NCBI GenBank assembly: GCA_018401495.1
Contig: JAGYJX010000019.1
Location: 62,001-126,000 of the forward strand
Direction of reading: 5' to 3'
Length of the DNA stretch: 64,000 bases
DNA from: Rhodospirillaceae bacterium
Lineage (GTDB): Bacteria > Pseudomonadota > Alphaproteobacteria > Thalassobaculales > Thalassobaculaceae
Shown piece by piece: positions 26,129 to 36,575 of this stretch. Position 1 is the first letter of the stretch; each line of letters begins with the position of its first letter. The notes under the pieces are model-generated. The model was not told where the DNA came from and did not search any database. It worked only from the letters and a program-made list of their open reading frames with translations. Made by a program: the position numbers and the translations under genes.

Positions 26129-27613
26129 ATGACGATGATCGAGGGCGGCCTGGCGGCACTGGAACGGCGGGTAGCGGAGGATCTGGAGCGGATCGCGTAT
26201 CCGCGCAGCGCCTGGGTGCCGCCCCGCCGTGACGCCGACGGCCGGCGCGTGCTCGACGTGCTGATCGTCGGTGGCGGCCAAGGCGGGATCGCCGTCGCCC
26301 ATGGCCTGATGCGGGCCCGGGTCGCGAACATCCGGATCGTCGACCAGGCCGAGCGCGGGCTGGAAGGCCCCTGGCTGACCTACGCCCGGATGGCCACCCT
26401 GCGTTCGCCGAAGGAGGTGAACGGCCCCGACCTCGACGTGCCGTCGCTGACCTTCCAGGCCTGGTTCGAGGCGCAGCGCGGCGCGGACGCCTGGGCGACG
26501 CTCAACAAGATCGCCAAGGAGGACTGGGCCGACTACCTGCTGTGGCTGCGCCGAGTGCTGTCGCTGCCGGTGGAGAACGGCGTGGAGTTCCGCGGAGTCG
26601 AACCCGCGGGCGAGCTGCTGCGGGCGACGCTGCTGCACCGCTCCGACGGCCGGGTGGAGACCGTGCTGGCGCGCAAGCTCGTGCTCGCCACCGGCATCGA
26701 GGCGTCCGGGCGCTGGTGGACGCCGCCGGTGGTCGAGGCGCTGGATCGCCGGTACTGGGCGCACACCGGCGAGGCGATCGACTTCGCCGCGCTCGCGGGC
26801 CGCCGGGTCGCAGTCCTGGGCGCCGGCGCCTCGGCGTTCGACAACGCCGCCACCGCCCTGGAGGCGGGCGCCGCCGAGGTGGCGGTGTACTGCCGTCGCC
26901 CGGCCCTGCAGCGGGTTCAGCCGTTCAAATGGCTGTCGTTTCCGGGCTTCCTCGGGCATTTCGCCGAGCTCGAGGATGCCTGGCGCTGGCGCTTCATGAA
27001 CCACCTGCTGTCGCTGCGCGAGGCGTTCCCGCGCGAGACCTGGGATCGTGCCGCGCGCCACCCGGGCTTCCGGCTCGAGACCGGGGCCGAGTGGCGGCGG
27101 TGCGAGACGGTGGGCGACACGGTCCGGCTGGAGACACCCCGGGGAGTGTTCGAGGCCGACTTCCTGATCGTCGGTACCGGCTTCGACGTCGACCTGCCGC
27201 GCCGCCCGGAACTGGCCGGGGTCGCCGAGCACGTGGCGCTCTGGTCGGACCGCTACGCCCCGCCGGCGGGCGAGGAGAACCCGCGCCTGGCGCGCTACCC
27301 GTATCTCGGGTCGACCTACGAGTTCCTCGAGAAACAGCCGGGGGCGGCCCCCTGGCTGCGGCACCTCCGGCTGTTCACCTACGCCACCACCGTCAGCTTC
27401 GGGCCGTCGGGGGCGTCGATCAACGCCATGAAATTTGCCGCTCCGCGGCTGGTGGCGGGGATCGTGCGGGACCTGTTCCGCGAGGACGTCGAGACCCATT
27501 GGGAGTCGCTTCGAGCCTACGACCTGCCGGAGTTCCTGCTGCCGGGCGAGGAGGGTGAGACCGCCCCGGTCAAGCCGGTCCTGGACCGGCTGGTGGGTGG
27601 CCGGTTCGGCTGA
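26129..27613 (+). CDS. FAD/NAD(P)-binding oxidoreductase (flavin monooxygenase-like)
   Basis: 494 residues with two Rossmann motifs, as in class B flavin monooxygenases and ornithine hydroxylase-like enzymes. The FAD motif is VLIVGGGQGGIAVAHGLMRA (about residue 46). The NADPH motif is RRVAVLGAGASAFDNAATAL (about residue 227). A further FAD contact ATGIEASGRWW and the late motif DFLIVGTGFDVDLPRRPEL follow. The characteristic FMO motif FxGxxxHxxxW is not present, so it belongs to the looser COG2072-like group. No membrane segments are seen. It could hydroxylate or oxidise a small molecule handled by the preceding exporter, but that is inference from proximity only. The frame is intact. Confidence 0.83.
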   Translation: MTMIEGGLAALERRVAEDLERIAYPRSAWVPPRRDADGRRVLDVLIVGGGQGGIAVAHGLMRARVANIRIVDQAERGLEGPWLTYARMATLRSPKEVNGPDLDVPSLTFQAWFEAQRGADAWATLNKIAKEDWADYLLWLRRVLSLPVENGVEFRGVEPAGELLRATLLHRSDGRVETVLARKLVLATGIEASGRWWTPPVVEALDRRYWAHTGEAIDFAALAGRRVAVLGAGASAFDNAATALEAGAAEVAVYCRRPALQRVQPFKWLSFPGFLGHFAELEDAWRWRFMNHLLSLREAFPRETWDRAARHPGFRLETGAEWRRCETVGDTVRLETPRGVFEADFLIVGTGFDVDLPRRPELAGVAEHVALWSDRYAPPAGEENPRLARYPYLGSTYEFLEKQPGAAPWLRHLRLFTYATTVSFGPSGASINAMKFAAPRLVAGIVRDLFREDVETHWESLRAYDLPEFLLPGEEGETAPVKPVLDRLVGGRFG

Positions 27614-27727
27614 GCGCGTTCGACGCCAACCCTGCACGGACCCATCTGGCGACGGGCTGGACGCTGCCGTCCGCCACGCTATGTTGGCGCACCGGCACGA
27701 CCGGATCGAGCATCGCGGAGCGGCGGC

Positions 27728-28414
27728 ATGGCCATCGACAAGATCGTTCCCACCCTGGAAGCGGCGGTCGCCGGGATCCGCGACGGCATGACGATCATGA
27801 TCTCGGGCTTCGGCTTCGCCGGCGTCCCGAACGACCTGATCACGGCCGTGCTCGACCTCGGTGTCGGCGACCTGACGGTGATCTCCAACAACGCCGGCAC
27901 CGGCACCGAGGGGCTGGCCGCCCTGATCGGCAGCGGCCGGGTGCGGCGGATCATCTGCTCCTACCCGCGGTCGCGCGGCTCGGACCGCTTCGACGCGCGC
28001 TACGCCGCCGGCGAGATCGAGCTTGAGCTGGTCCCCCAGGGCACGCTGTCCGAGCGCATGCGCGCGGCCGGGGCCGGCATCGGCGCCTTCTATTGCCCGA
28101 CCGGCGTCGGCACCGAACTCGCCGCCGGCAAGGAGGTGCGCACCATCGACGGCCGCGACTACGTGCTGGAGATGCCGCTGCGCGCCGACGTGGCGCTGGT
28201 GCAGGCGCAGAAGGCCGACCGCTGGGGCAACCTGACCTACGCCAAGTCGGCGCGGAACTTCGCCCCGGTGATGGCGATGGCGGCCGACCTCACCATCGTG
28301 CAGGCGCGCGAGATCGTGCCGCTGGAGGCGATGGACCCCGAGACCATCGTGACCCCGTCGATCTTCGTCGACCGGGTCGTGCACGTCGACAACGACCGGG
28401 AGTGGGACATATGA
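27728..28414 (+). CDS. 3-oxoacid CoA-transferase subunit A
   Basis: The 228-residue alpha subunit of a class I CoA-transferase (ScoA/PcaI type). Family stretches are MISGFGFAGVPNDLITAVLD, VISNNAGTGTEGLAALIGSG, ERMRAAGAGIGAFYCPTGVG and ALVQAQKADRWGNLTYAKSA. With subunit B it moves CoA from succinyl-CoA to a 3-oxo acid, either acetoacetate in ketone-body use or 3-oxoadipate in aromatic breakdown. No beta-ketoadipate pathway genes are nearby, so the substrate is open. The stop overlaps the subunit B start by ATGA, coupling translation. Confidence 0.93.
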   Translation: MAIDKIVPTLEAAVAGIRDGMTIMISGFGFAGVPNDLITAVLDLGVGDLTVISNNAGTGTEGLAALIGSGRVRRIICSYPRSRGSDRFDARYAAGEIELELVPQGTLSERMRAAGAGIGAFYCPTGVGTELAAGKEVRTIDGRDYVLEMPLRADVALVQAQKADRWGNLTYAKSARNFAPVMAMAADLTIVQAREIVPLEAMDPETIVTPSIFVDRVVHVDNDREWDI

Positions 28415-29109
28415 CCGCGACCATGACGGCCGACGCGTTCACCCGGCTGAGCCGTCGCCAACTCGCCTGGTGCGCCGCCCAGGCCATCCCCGACGGGTCC
28501 TACGTCAACCTCGGGATCGGCGTGCCGACCCTGTGCGCAAACGTCATGCCGGCCGACCGGGAGATCGTGCTGCACAGCGAGAACGGCGTTCTCGGCTTCG
28601 GGCCCGCGCCGGCGGCGGGTCAGGAGGACCGCGACCTGATCAACGCCTCCAAGGAGTACATCACCATGCGGCCGGGCGGTGCGTTCTTCATGCACACCGA
28701 CGCCTTCGTGATGATCCGCGGCGGCCACATCGACCTCGCTTTGCTGGGCGCCTTCGAGGTGTCGGGCGCCGGCGACCTCGCCAACTGGACGACCGGCGAC
28801 CGGCGGTTCCCGCCCGGCGTCGGCGGCGCCATGGACCTCGCGGTCGGCGCCAAGGCGATCTGGGTGCTGACCGAGCACACCACCAAGAACGGCGAGCCGA
28901 AGATCGTCGACGCCTGCAAGTACCCGCTGACCGCCGCCGGGGTGGTGCGCAAGATCTTCACCGACCTCGCGGAGATCGACGTCACGTCGGACGGCCTGCT
29001 GGTGCGGGCGATGGTGCCCGGCCTGACGCTGGAGGCGCTGCAGGCGATGAGCCAGCCTCGGCTGCGTCTCGCCGACGACTGCCGGACGATCTCGGCGCCC
29101 GCCGCCTGA
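28411..29109 (+). CDS. 3-oxoacid CoA-transferase subunit B
   Basis: The 232-residue beta subunit. The catalytic glutamate that carries the acyl-glutamyl-CoA intermediate is Glu57 in LHSENGVLGFGPAP. YVNLGIGVPTLCANVMPADR precedes it, and IDLALLGAFEVSGAGDLANW and HTTKNGEPKIVDACKYPLTA follow, all standard for ScoB/PcaJ. ATG at 28411 overlaps the subunit A stop. The gene converges on the ABC transporter ATPase, 30 bases from its stop. Confidence 0.93.
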   Translation: MTATMTADAFTRLSRRQLAWCAAQAIPDGSYVNLGIGVPTLCANVMPADREIVLHSENGVLGFGPAPAAGQEDRDLINASKEYITMRPGGAFFMHTDAFVMIRGGHIDLALLGAFEVSGAGDLANWTTGDRRFPPGVGGAMDLAVGAKAIWVLTEHTTKNGEPKIVDACKYPLTAAGVVRKIFTDLAEIDVTSDGLLVRAMVPGLTLEALQAMSQPRLRLADDCRTISAPAA

Positions 29110-29139
29110 CGGGCTGGCGCCGCCGGTCGCCGCGCTCGA

Positions 29140-30231
<1,092 letters not shown>

Positions 30232-30250
30232 CGCTATCCCTGTCCCTTGG

Positions 30251-31102
30251 TCAGCCTTTGACCGAGCCGGTCAGCCCGGAGACGTAGTGCTCGACGAAGA
30301 ATGAATAGGCGATCGCCACCGGGATCGAGCCCAGCAGCGCCCCCGCCATCAGCGGCCCCCAGAAGAACACGTCGCCGCGGATCAGCTCGGAGACGACGCC
30401 GACCGGCACGGTCTTTTCCTGGGGCGAGGACAGGAACACCAGCGCGTAGATGAACTCGTTCCACGACAGGGTGAACGCAAAGATCCCGGCCGACAGGATG
30501 CCCGGCACGGCGACCGGCAGGATGATGTAGATCATCGCCTGCCAGCGCGAGGCGCCGTCGATGCGGGCGCACTCCTCCAGCTCCTTCGGGATCGCCTTGA
30601 AGTAGCCCATCATCAGCCAGGTGCAGAACGGGATCAGGAACGTCGGGTAGGTCAGGATCAGCGCCCAGGGGGAGTCGCCGATCCTGAAGTTCCGGATGAT
30701 GTCGGCGAGCGGGATGAACAGCAGGGTCTGCGGCACCAGGTAGGTGACGAAGATCATGGTCCCGAGGCTGCCGGCGAACGGAAACTTCAGCCGCGACAGC
30801 GCGTAGCCGGCGAACACCCCGCACACCAGCGAGATCGCCGTCGCCGCCAGCGCGATCACCATGGTGTTCCACAGCCAGGTCGCGAACAGGGTCTCGGCGA
30901 ACAGGTAGCGGATGTGCTCGAAGGTCGGGTTGTTGGTCCAGAACGGCGTGTAGTTGGGCGCGTTCCAGGGCCGGTACAGCTCGCCGTCCGGCCGCACCGT
31001 GGTGATCATCATCCAGTAGAACGGGAACAGCAGCCAGATCAGGAATCCGGCCAGCGGGATATGGAAGTACACCCAGCGTCGCCACTTCGCGCCCTCGATC
31101 AT
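30251..31102 (-). CDS. Sugar ABC transporter permease (MalG-like)
   Basis: 283 residues with six hydrophobic helices. The EAA coupling-helix motif EECARIDGASRWQAMIYIIL, which docks on the ATPase, lies near residue 190. The start ATG at 31102 follows the stop of the other permease by two bases. The first helix is HIPLAGFLIWLLFPFYWMMI and the C-terminal end is EHYVSGLTGSVKG, typical of CUT1 MalG-type subunits. It forms a heterodimer with the MalF-like permease. The sugar is not deducible, although the nearby sugar-acid-type dehydratase hints at a sugar or sugar acid. Confidence 0.93.
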   Translation of the reverse strand: MIEGAKWRRWVYFHIPLAGFLIWLLFPFYWMMITTVRPDGELYRPWNAPNYTPFWTNNPTFEHIRYLFAETLFATWLWNTMVIALAATAISLVCGVFAGYALSRLKFPFAGSLGTMIFVTYLVPQTLLFIPLADIIRNFRIGDSPWALILTYPTFLIPFCTWLMMGYFKAIPKELEECARIDGASRWQAMIYIILPVAVPGILSAGIFAFTLSWNEFIYALVFLSSPQEKTVPVGVVSELIRGDVFFWGPLMAGALLGSIPVAIAYSFFVEHYVSGLTGSVKG

Positions 31103-31104
31103 GG

Positions 31105-32028
31105 CTATCGGGTCTCCACGCGGCGGATGTAGAGGAGCTGGAAGATCACCACCAGGAACAGCACCGGGAACATCGCGAGCGAGATCGCCGCCCCCTCGCT
31201 CAGCAGGCCGGTCCGCACGCCGATCTGGTAGGCGTAGGTGGCGAACAGGTGGGTGGCGTTTGCCGGGCCGCCCTCGGTCAGCACGTAGACCAGCTGGAAG
31301 TCGGCGAAGGTCTGGATCACCGAGAACAGCACCACCACCATGGTCACCGGCAGCAGCAACGGCCAGGTGACGTAAAGGAAGCGTTGCCTGGCGTTGGCGC
31401 CGTCGATGGCGGCGGCCTCGTGCAGTTCGGGGCTGATGGTCTGCAGGCCGGCCAGCAGCGTGATCGCGAAGAACGGCACGCCGCGCCAGACGTTGACCGC
31501 GATGATGCAGCCCATCGCCAGGTCCGGGTCGCCGAGCCAGTTGATCCGCTGGTCGATCACGCCGATCTCGCGCAGCAGCCAGTTCAGCACGCTGAACGTC
31601 GGGTCGAACATCCACTTCCAGGCGAAGGTGGACAGCACCGTCGGGATGATGAACGGCAGCAGGATGAAGGCGCGGATGAACGCCTTGCCGCGGAAATGCC
31701 GGTTCAGCAGCAGCGCCAGCCAGAGGCCGAGCGCCAGTTTGAAGACCGTCGTGACGGCGGTGTAGTAGATCGTGTTCCAGGCCGCCTCGCGGAAGATGCC
31801 GTCGTTCCAGACCTTCTCGAAGATCGCCAGTCCCACGAATTCGCCGGGCACGCCCACGCGGGTGTTGGTGACCGAGAGCAGGATCCCCTTCATGAAGGGG
31901 TAGGCGATGAACAGCGCCAGCAGGACGATGGTCGGCATCAGCAGGAAGAACGCCAGCCAGCGCTCATCCTCGAGCAGTCGCGTCCTGGTCCGGGGGGTGC
32001 CCGTAGCGGCTTCCGTGGTCGTCGCCAT
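31105..32028 (-). CDS. Sugar ABC transporter permease (MalF-like)
   Basis: 307 residues with a charged N-terminus and six membrane helices, such as FFLLMPTIVLLALFIAYPFM. The EAA-type motif LHEAAAIDGANARQRFLYVT is near residue 220. The length and a short first periplasmic loop fit CUT1 inner-membrane permeases, smaller than E. coli MalF. It lies between the binding-protein gene (93 bases upstream) and the MalG-like permease (two bases downstream) in one operon. Confidence 0.93.
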   Translation of the reverse strand: MATTTEAATGTPRTRTRLLEDERWLAFFLLMPTIVLLALFIAYPFMKGILLSVTNTRVGVPGEFVGLAIFEKVWNDGIFREAAWNTIYYTAVTTVFKLALGLWLALLLNRHFRGKAFIRAFILLPFIIPTVLSTFAWKWMFDPTFSVLNWLLREIGVIDQRINWLGDPDLAMGCIIAVNVWRGVPFFAITLLAGLQTISPELHEAAAIDGANARQRFLYVTWPLLLPVTMVVVLFSVIQTFADFQLVYVLTEGGPANATHLFATYAYQIGVRTGLLSEGAAISLAMFPVLFLVVIFQLLYIRRVETR

Positions 32029-32121
32029 GGTCTGGCTCGTCGCTCGGATGGTGCAGCGTGGTCAGGGTGAGGCGGGGGCCGGCGGCGTCGGTCGCCGGCC
32101 CCCGGTCCGATGGGAGCGCGC

Positions 32122-33450
32122 CTAGACCTGGTAAACCTTGACCAGTTCGTTCTCGCACCACTTGACGGCTTCCTCGGCGGGCATGCCCTGGATCGCCTTG
32201 GCGTACATGTCGGTGATGATGTACTTGGACAGCACCTCGGCGGCCTTCTGGCCGGTCGGGCCCGGGTAGCCGGGGATCCGGCCGAGGCGCCCGGCGACCG
32301 CGAACGGGGCCATCACCGGGTCCTCGCCCCACATCGGGTGCTTCTCCCAACTGGCGGTGACGGCGGTCGAGAAGCCGCGCTGCGAGGTGAACCACTTCTC
32401 GTAGTTCGAGGCGGTGTGCAGCCAGCCGAGGAAGGCCTTCGTCGCGTCCTTGTTCTGCGAGTAGGACGGCAGCACGTGCGACTGGAAGGTGTGGAAGCCG
32501 AACTGCCCGGCCGGTCCCGCCGGCAACGGCGCGTGAAGGATGTCGTCCTTCATCGGCGTTCCCTTGTCCGTCTGGTACTGCGCCGGCTTGCGGGTCGACT
32601 CGATGTAGATCGAGGCGCCGTTCAGGGTCGAGCAGATGGTTCCGGACAGGAAGGCGCGGTTGTTGCTGGAGTCGTCCCAGGCAAGACCGCCCTCGTCGTG
32701 GGCTTCCTTCCAGAAGTCGACCATGAACTTGACGGATTCCACGGTCTCCTTGCTGTTGACGGCGACCGTCTTGCCGTCTTCCTCGACCTCCTTGCCGCCG
32801 TAGGACCAGAGGTAGGGATACGAGAAGGTCGGCGGGTCGCCGAAGGAGTGGCCCATGGTCTGGCCGATCGGCCGACCCATGGCCTTGAGCTTCTTGCCGG
32901 CGTCCCGGTACTGCTCCCAGGTGGTCGGGAAGGTGGTGTGACCGACCTCGTCGAACCAGGACTTACGGTACGCCAGCATCGCCCCGATGATGCCGAACGG
33001 CATCGCCATCCACTTGCCGTCGCTCGAGCAGTTGCCCTTCGAGATGTCGTAGAAGCCGGACTGCTCCTTGCCGGCGGCCTCGGCGACGTCGCTGATGTCG
33101 GTCAGGCTCGCCTTGTAGAGATGCGGGTGGTTGTTGAAGAGCATGATCAGGTCGGGACCGGCGCCCGACTGGATCCCCGCGGTGATGCGCGGCTGCAGGT
33201 CGTTGCCGTTGACGGTCTCGAAGTTGACCTTGATGCCGAGCGCCTTCTCGGCTTCGGGCAGGAGCGTCTGGCGCAGCAGTTGGTCGGAGGCCGGAACGAA
33301 ATCGTTCCAGCGCAACCAATGCACGGTGCGCTGCTGGGCGTAGGCCGGGGCGCTGCGTGTCGCCAGGATTCCGGCCAGGCCGCCGGTGCTGGCGGCCACG
33401 GCCCCCGCACCGGAAATCTTCAACAGATTCCGACGTGATACACGGTACAT
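32122..33450 (-). CDS. Extracellular sugar-binding protein, Tat-type signal
   Basis: 442 residues, family 1 extracellular solute-binding protein. The N-terminus SRRNLLKISGAGAVAAS carries a twin-arginine motif followed by a hydrophobic stretch, and cleavage is likely after SAPAYA. The body shows HWLRWNDFVPASDQLLRQTL and AGIQSGAGPDLIMLFNNHPH, and the C-terminal part reads SNYEKWFTSQRGFSTAVTAS and AEEAVKWCENELVKVYQV. Export by Tat implies folding in the cytoplasm. The start has a clear GGGAGG about 9 bases upstream. As the first gene of the operon it should be the most expressed. The ligand is unknown. Confidence 0.92.
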   Translation of the reverse strand: MYRVSRRNLLKISGAGAVAASTGGLAGILATRSAPAYAQQRTVHWLRWNDFVPASDQLLRQTLLPEAEKALGIKVNFETVNGNDLQPRITAGIQSGAGPDLIMLFNNHPHLYKASLTDISDVAEAAGKEQSGFYDISKGNCSSDGKWMAMPFGIIGAMLAYRKSWFDEVGHTTFPTTWEQYRDAGKKLKAMGRPIGQTMGHSFGDPPTFSYPYLWSYGGKEVEEDGKTVAVNSKETVESVKFMVDFWKEAHDEGGLAWDDSSNNRAFLSGTICSTLNGASIYIESTRKPAQYQTDKGTPMKDDILHAPLPAGPAGQFGFHTFQSHVLPSYSQNKDATKAFLGWLHTASNYEKWFTSQRGFSTAVTASWEKHPMWGEDPVMAPFAVAGRLGRIPGYPGPTGQKAAEVLSKYIITDMYAKAIQGMPAEEAVKWCENELVKVYQV

Positions 33451-33648
33451 TGGCGTATCCTCCCAGGTTTCTTATTGTGGCCCAGGCGTTGTCCGCTCAT
33501 TCGGCCTTATGCTCAATCATAGCCTCCGGAAGAGCGCGCAAGTCAACGAGCATTCGATCGCTTCAAGCGACATGCCGAAGACTCGACGAAAACGGATCAG
33601 TATTGCTGACCTATTGACGGGCCGTCGATGGCGGACGCCCGGGGCCGG

Positions 33649-34620
33649 TCAACGCCGCTGGTCGCGGACCGCGACTGCCGCAAACAGCAGGGTCGCGAGC
33701 GCCAGCGGCCCAAGGTAGTAAATCAGCCGATACGCGAGCATGGCGGCGATCAGCGGCTCCAGGGGCAGCTCCGGCAGCATCAGCACCATCGCGCCCTCGA
33801 ACACCCCAAGCCCGCCCGGGACATGGCTGGCGAGGCCGATCGAGGTGGCGACGACGTAGAGCCCGACGAACCCGACCGGCCCGATCGGGAGCGGCGGCAG
33901 CAGCACGTAGAGCGCCAGGCCGGCCAGGGCGACGTCGATCGCCGGGACGATGATCTGAAGTGGCGTCAGGATCGGTCCCGGGGTGCTGAGCCTCCGTCCG
34001 CGCCACTCGACGAAGCGGTCCCGCATGCCGAGCACCAGATAACCGGCAAGCACGATCAGCAGCCCGGCGCCGACGGCGTGCGCGACCAGGGGGGCTCCGC
34101 CCACCAGCCGGGCTATGCGGTCCGCCTCGCCGAACATGCTCACGCCCGCCACCAGGGCGGCGCCAAGGCAGAACGTCCAGGCGGTGAAGCCGCTGACCAG
34201 GACGATCTGGCCGACCGACAGTCCGGCCGGCGTGTACAGTTTCAAGCGTGCCGATCCGCCGGTGATCAGCGCAAAGCCGAGGTTGTGGCTGAACACGAAG
34301 GCGCAGAAACCGGTGACCGAGGATCGCAGGAACGACACCTTGGCCTTGACGTAGGCGAGCCCGAGACGCTCGTACACCAGCAGCGCGATGTAGCTCGCCA
34401 CCGTCAGCAGCACCGACAGCAGCAGCCCGGTCGGCGACAGCCGATCGAACTCGGCCAGGACGTCGGCCAGCCGAACATCCGAGAATTCGCGGTGCAGGAC
34501 GTAAACCGCACCGCCGAGCAACGCCAAGCCGATCGCCGCCTCGATCACGAGACGAAGGCGCGCAAGCAGGATCTCCCGGCGGGTGCGAGCCGCCGGCGGC
34601 GGGAGAGGAGTACCGGTCAT
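33649..34620 (-). CDS. Flippase-like / lysylphosphatidylglycerol synthase TM-region (UPF0104) membrane protein
   Basis: 323 residues when started at 34620 (MTGTPLPPPAARTRREILL), with about eight membrane helices. The family signature in the middle is FVFSHNLGFALITGGSARLK, and near the C-terminus GLASHVPGGLGVFEGAMVLM. Both are conserved in the MprF/AglD-like flippase domain without the C-terminal synthase domain. Related proteins move lipids or glycolipids across the inner membrane. The gene is divergent from the dehydratase at 34806 and separated from the sugar-binding protein by 198 bases, so it is probably a separate unit. The substrate is unknown. Confidence 0.85.
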   Translation of the reverse strand: MTGTPLPPPAARTRREILLARLRLVIEAAIGLALLGGAVYVLHREFSDVRLADVLAEFDRLSPTGLLLSVLLTVASYIALLVYERLGLAYVKAKVSFLRSSVTGFCAFVFSHNLGFALITGGSARLKLYTPAGLSVGQIVLVSGFTAWTFCLGAALVAGVSMFGEADRIARLVGGAPLVAHAVGAGLLIVLAGYLVLGMRDRFVEWRGRRLSTPGPILTPLQIIVPAIDVALAGLALYVLLPPLPIGPVGFVGLYVVATSIGLASHVPGGLGVFEGAMVLMLPELPLEPLIAAMLAYRLIYYLGPLALATLLFAAVAVRDQRR

Positions 34621-34805
34621 GACGGCGCTTATATATGGCAGAGCGGCGGCCGGCGCCATGCCCGCCACAGGCTTGCCGCCGATCGGAATCGTCCACGATC
34701 TGGCGTTCCCGTGCGGCGCCGGCTTGACCCCTGTCGGCCCTGGTGCTCGACTTCCGGTGGGCGCGGTCGCGCCCCCATCAAGAGACGGTATCCGGGAGGA
34801 ACGCC

Positions 34806-36530
34806 ATGGCGCGCAAGCGCTACGAGGATCTGCGCAGCCACCGCTGGTACGGCGCCGACGACCTGCGATCGTTCGGCCACCGCTCGCGCACCTTGCAGAT
34901 GGGCTACGACCGCGCCGACTGGACCGGCAAGCCGGTGATCGCGGTGATCAACACCTGGTCCGAGATCAACCCCTGCCACACCCACTTCAAGGCCCGCGCC
35001 GAGGAGGTCAAGCGCGGCATCTGGCAGGCCGGCGGGTTCCCGGTCGAGCTGCCGGCGATCTCGCTGAGCGAGCCGTTCCAGAAGCCGACGACCATGCTGT
35101 ACCGCAACCTGCTGGCGCTCGAGGTCGAGGAGCTGCTGCGCTCCTACCCGGCCGACGGGGCGGTGCTGATGGGCGGCTGCGACAAGACCACGCCGGCCCT
35201 CCTGATGGGCGCCGCCAGCATGAACCTGCCGGCGATCTTCGTGCCGGCCGGGCCGATGCTGCGCGGCAACTGGCGCGGCAAGAGCCTGGGCAGCGGCTCC
35301 GACACCTGGAAGTACTGGGCCGAGCTGAAGGTCGGCAACATCACCCGCAAGGACTGGGAGGAGATCGAGGACGGCATCGCCCGCACCCCCGGCACCTGCA
35401 TGACCATGGGCACCGCCGCCACCATGATGAGCGCGGTCGAGGCGCTCGGCATGTCGCTGCCCGGGTCGAGCGCGATTCCGGCCGCCGACTCCAACCACTC
35501 GCGCATGGCCAGCCAGTCCGGCCGCCGCATCGTCGAGATGGTGTGGGACGACCAGAAGCCGTCCGACGTGATGACCGAGAAGGCGTTCGAGAACGCGATC
35601 ATGACCGTGATGGCGCTCGGCGGCTCGACCAACGCGGTGATCCACCTGATGGCGATGGCCGGCCGCCTCGGCGTGCCGATCGACCTGGAGCGCTTCGACT
35701 CGCTGTCGCGCAAGACCCCGTGGCTGGCCGACATCCGGCCGTCCGGCCGGTTCCTGATGGAGGATTTCTACTACGCCGGCGGCCTGCCGGCGCTGCTCGG
35801 CGAGTTGAAGGGGCTGCTGCACCTCGACGCCGTGACCGTCAGCGGCAAGACCCTCGGCGAGGACATCGCCCGCGCCGATGTCCACAACGAGGAGGTCATC
35901 CGCCGCCACGCCAACCCGCTCAGCCGGGAAGGCGGGCTGGTGGTGCTGCGCGGCAACCTCGCCCCCGACGGCGCTGTCATCAAACAGACCGCCTGCGATC
36001 CCAAGCTGCTGAAGCACCGCGGCCCGGCGGTGGTGTTCGCCGACTACAACGACATGGCGGCGCGCATCGACGACCCCGACCTGGAGGTCACCGCGGACTC
36101 GGTGATCGTCCTGAAGAACGCCGGCCCGCAGGGCGGACCGGGCATGCCGGAATGGGGCATGCTGCCGATCCCGAAGAAGATCCTGCAGCAGGGCGTGCGC
36201 GACATGGTGCGGATCTCCGACGCCCGGATGAGCGGCACCAGCTACGGCACCTGCGTCCTGCACGTCGCCCCGGAGAGCTGGGTCGGCGGGCCCCTGGCCC
36301 TGGTCCAGGACGGCGACGTCATCGAGCTCGACGTCGACGGCCGCCGCCTGCACCTCGACGTGCCGGACGCCGAACTCGACGCCCGGCGCGCCGCCTGGGT
36401 GCCGCCGGCGCGCCGGTTCGAGCGCGGCTTCGGCGCGATCTACGCCGACCACATCACCCAGGCCGACAAGGGCTGCGACTTCGACGTGCTGATGGGCACG
36501 CGGCCGACGCCGGAGCCGGAGATCCACTGA
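34806..36530 (+). CDS. IlvD/Edd-family dehydratase (sugar-acid dehydratase type)
   Basis: 574 residues. Three cysteines match the [2Fe-2S] ligands of L-arabinonate/xylonate-type dehydratases: Cys57 in EINPCHTHFKARAEEV, Cys125 in LMGGCDKTTPALLMG and Cys198 in ARTPGTCMTMGTAATMM. Their spacing of 68 and 73 residues equals that family. Other landmarks are VMALGGSTNAVIHLMAMAGR and SDARMSGTSYGTCVLHVAPE, near the magnesium and catalytic serine site. The length is that of sugar-acid dehydratases rather than the longer phosphogluconate dehydratase. The start at 34806 follows GGGAGGA by about six bases. The reaction is likely dehydration of a sugar acid to a 2-keto-3-deoxy acid, which fits the neighbouring sugar importer. 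The exact sugar is unproven. Confidence 0.88.
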   Translation: MARKRYEDLRSHRWYGADDLRSFGHRSRTLQMGYDRADWTGKPVIAVINTWSEINPCHTHFKARAEEVKRGIWQAGGFPVELPAISLSEPFQKPTTMLYRNLLALEVEELLRSYPADGAVLMGGCDKTTPALLMGAASMNLPAIFVPAGPMLRGNWRGKSLGSGSDTWKYWAELKVGNITRKDWEEIEDGIARTPGTCMTMGTAATMMSAVEALGMSLPGSSAIPAADSNHSRMASQSGRRIVEMVWDDQKPSDVMTEKAFENAIMTVMALGGSTNAVIHLMAMAGRLGVPIDLERFDSLSRKTPWLADIRPSGRFLMEDFYYAGGLPALLGELKGLLHLDAVTVSGKTLGEDIARADVHNEEVIRRHANPLSREGGLVVLRGNLAPDGAVIKQTACDPKLLKHRGPAVVFADYNDMAARIDDPDLEVTADSVIVLKNAGPQGGPGMPEWGMLPIPKKILQQGVRDMVRISDARMSGTSYGTCVLHVAPESWVGGPLALVQDGDVIELDVDGRRLHLDVPDAELDARRAAWVPPARRFERGFGAIYADHITQADKGCDFDVLMGTRPTPEPEIH

Positions 36531-36575
36531 CCCCGAACAGCCACTGACCACCGACACCGCGAAGGAGGCAGAGCC

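Noticed and set aside
26114..28384. A 756-codon minus-strand open frame
   Set aside because: It is antisense to the flavin oxidoreductase and CoA-transferase subunit A; it has no recognisable domains and a shadow-like composition.
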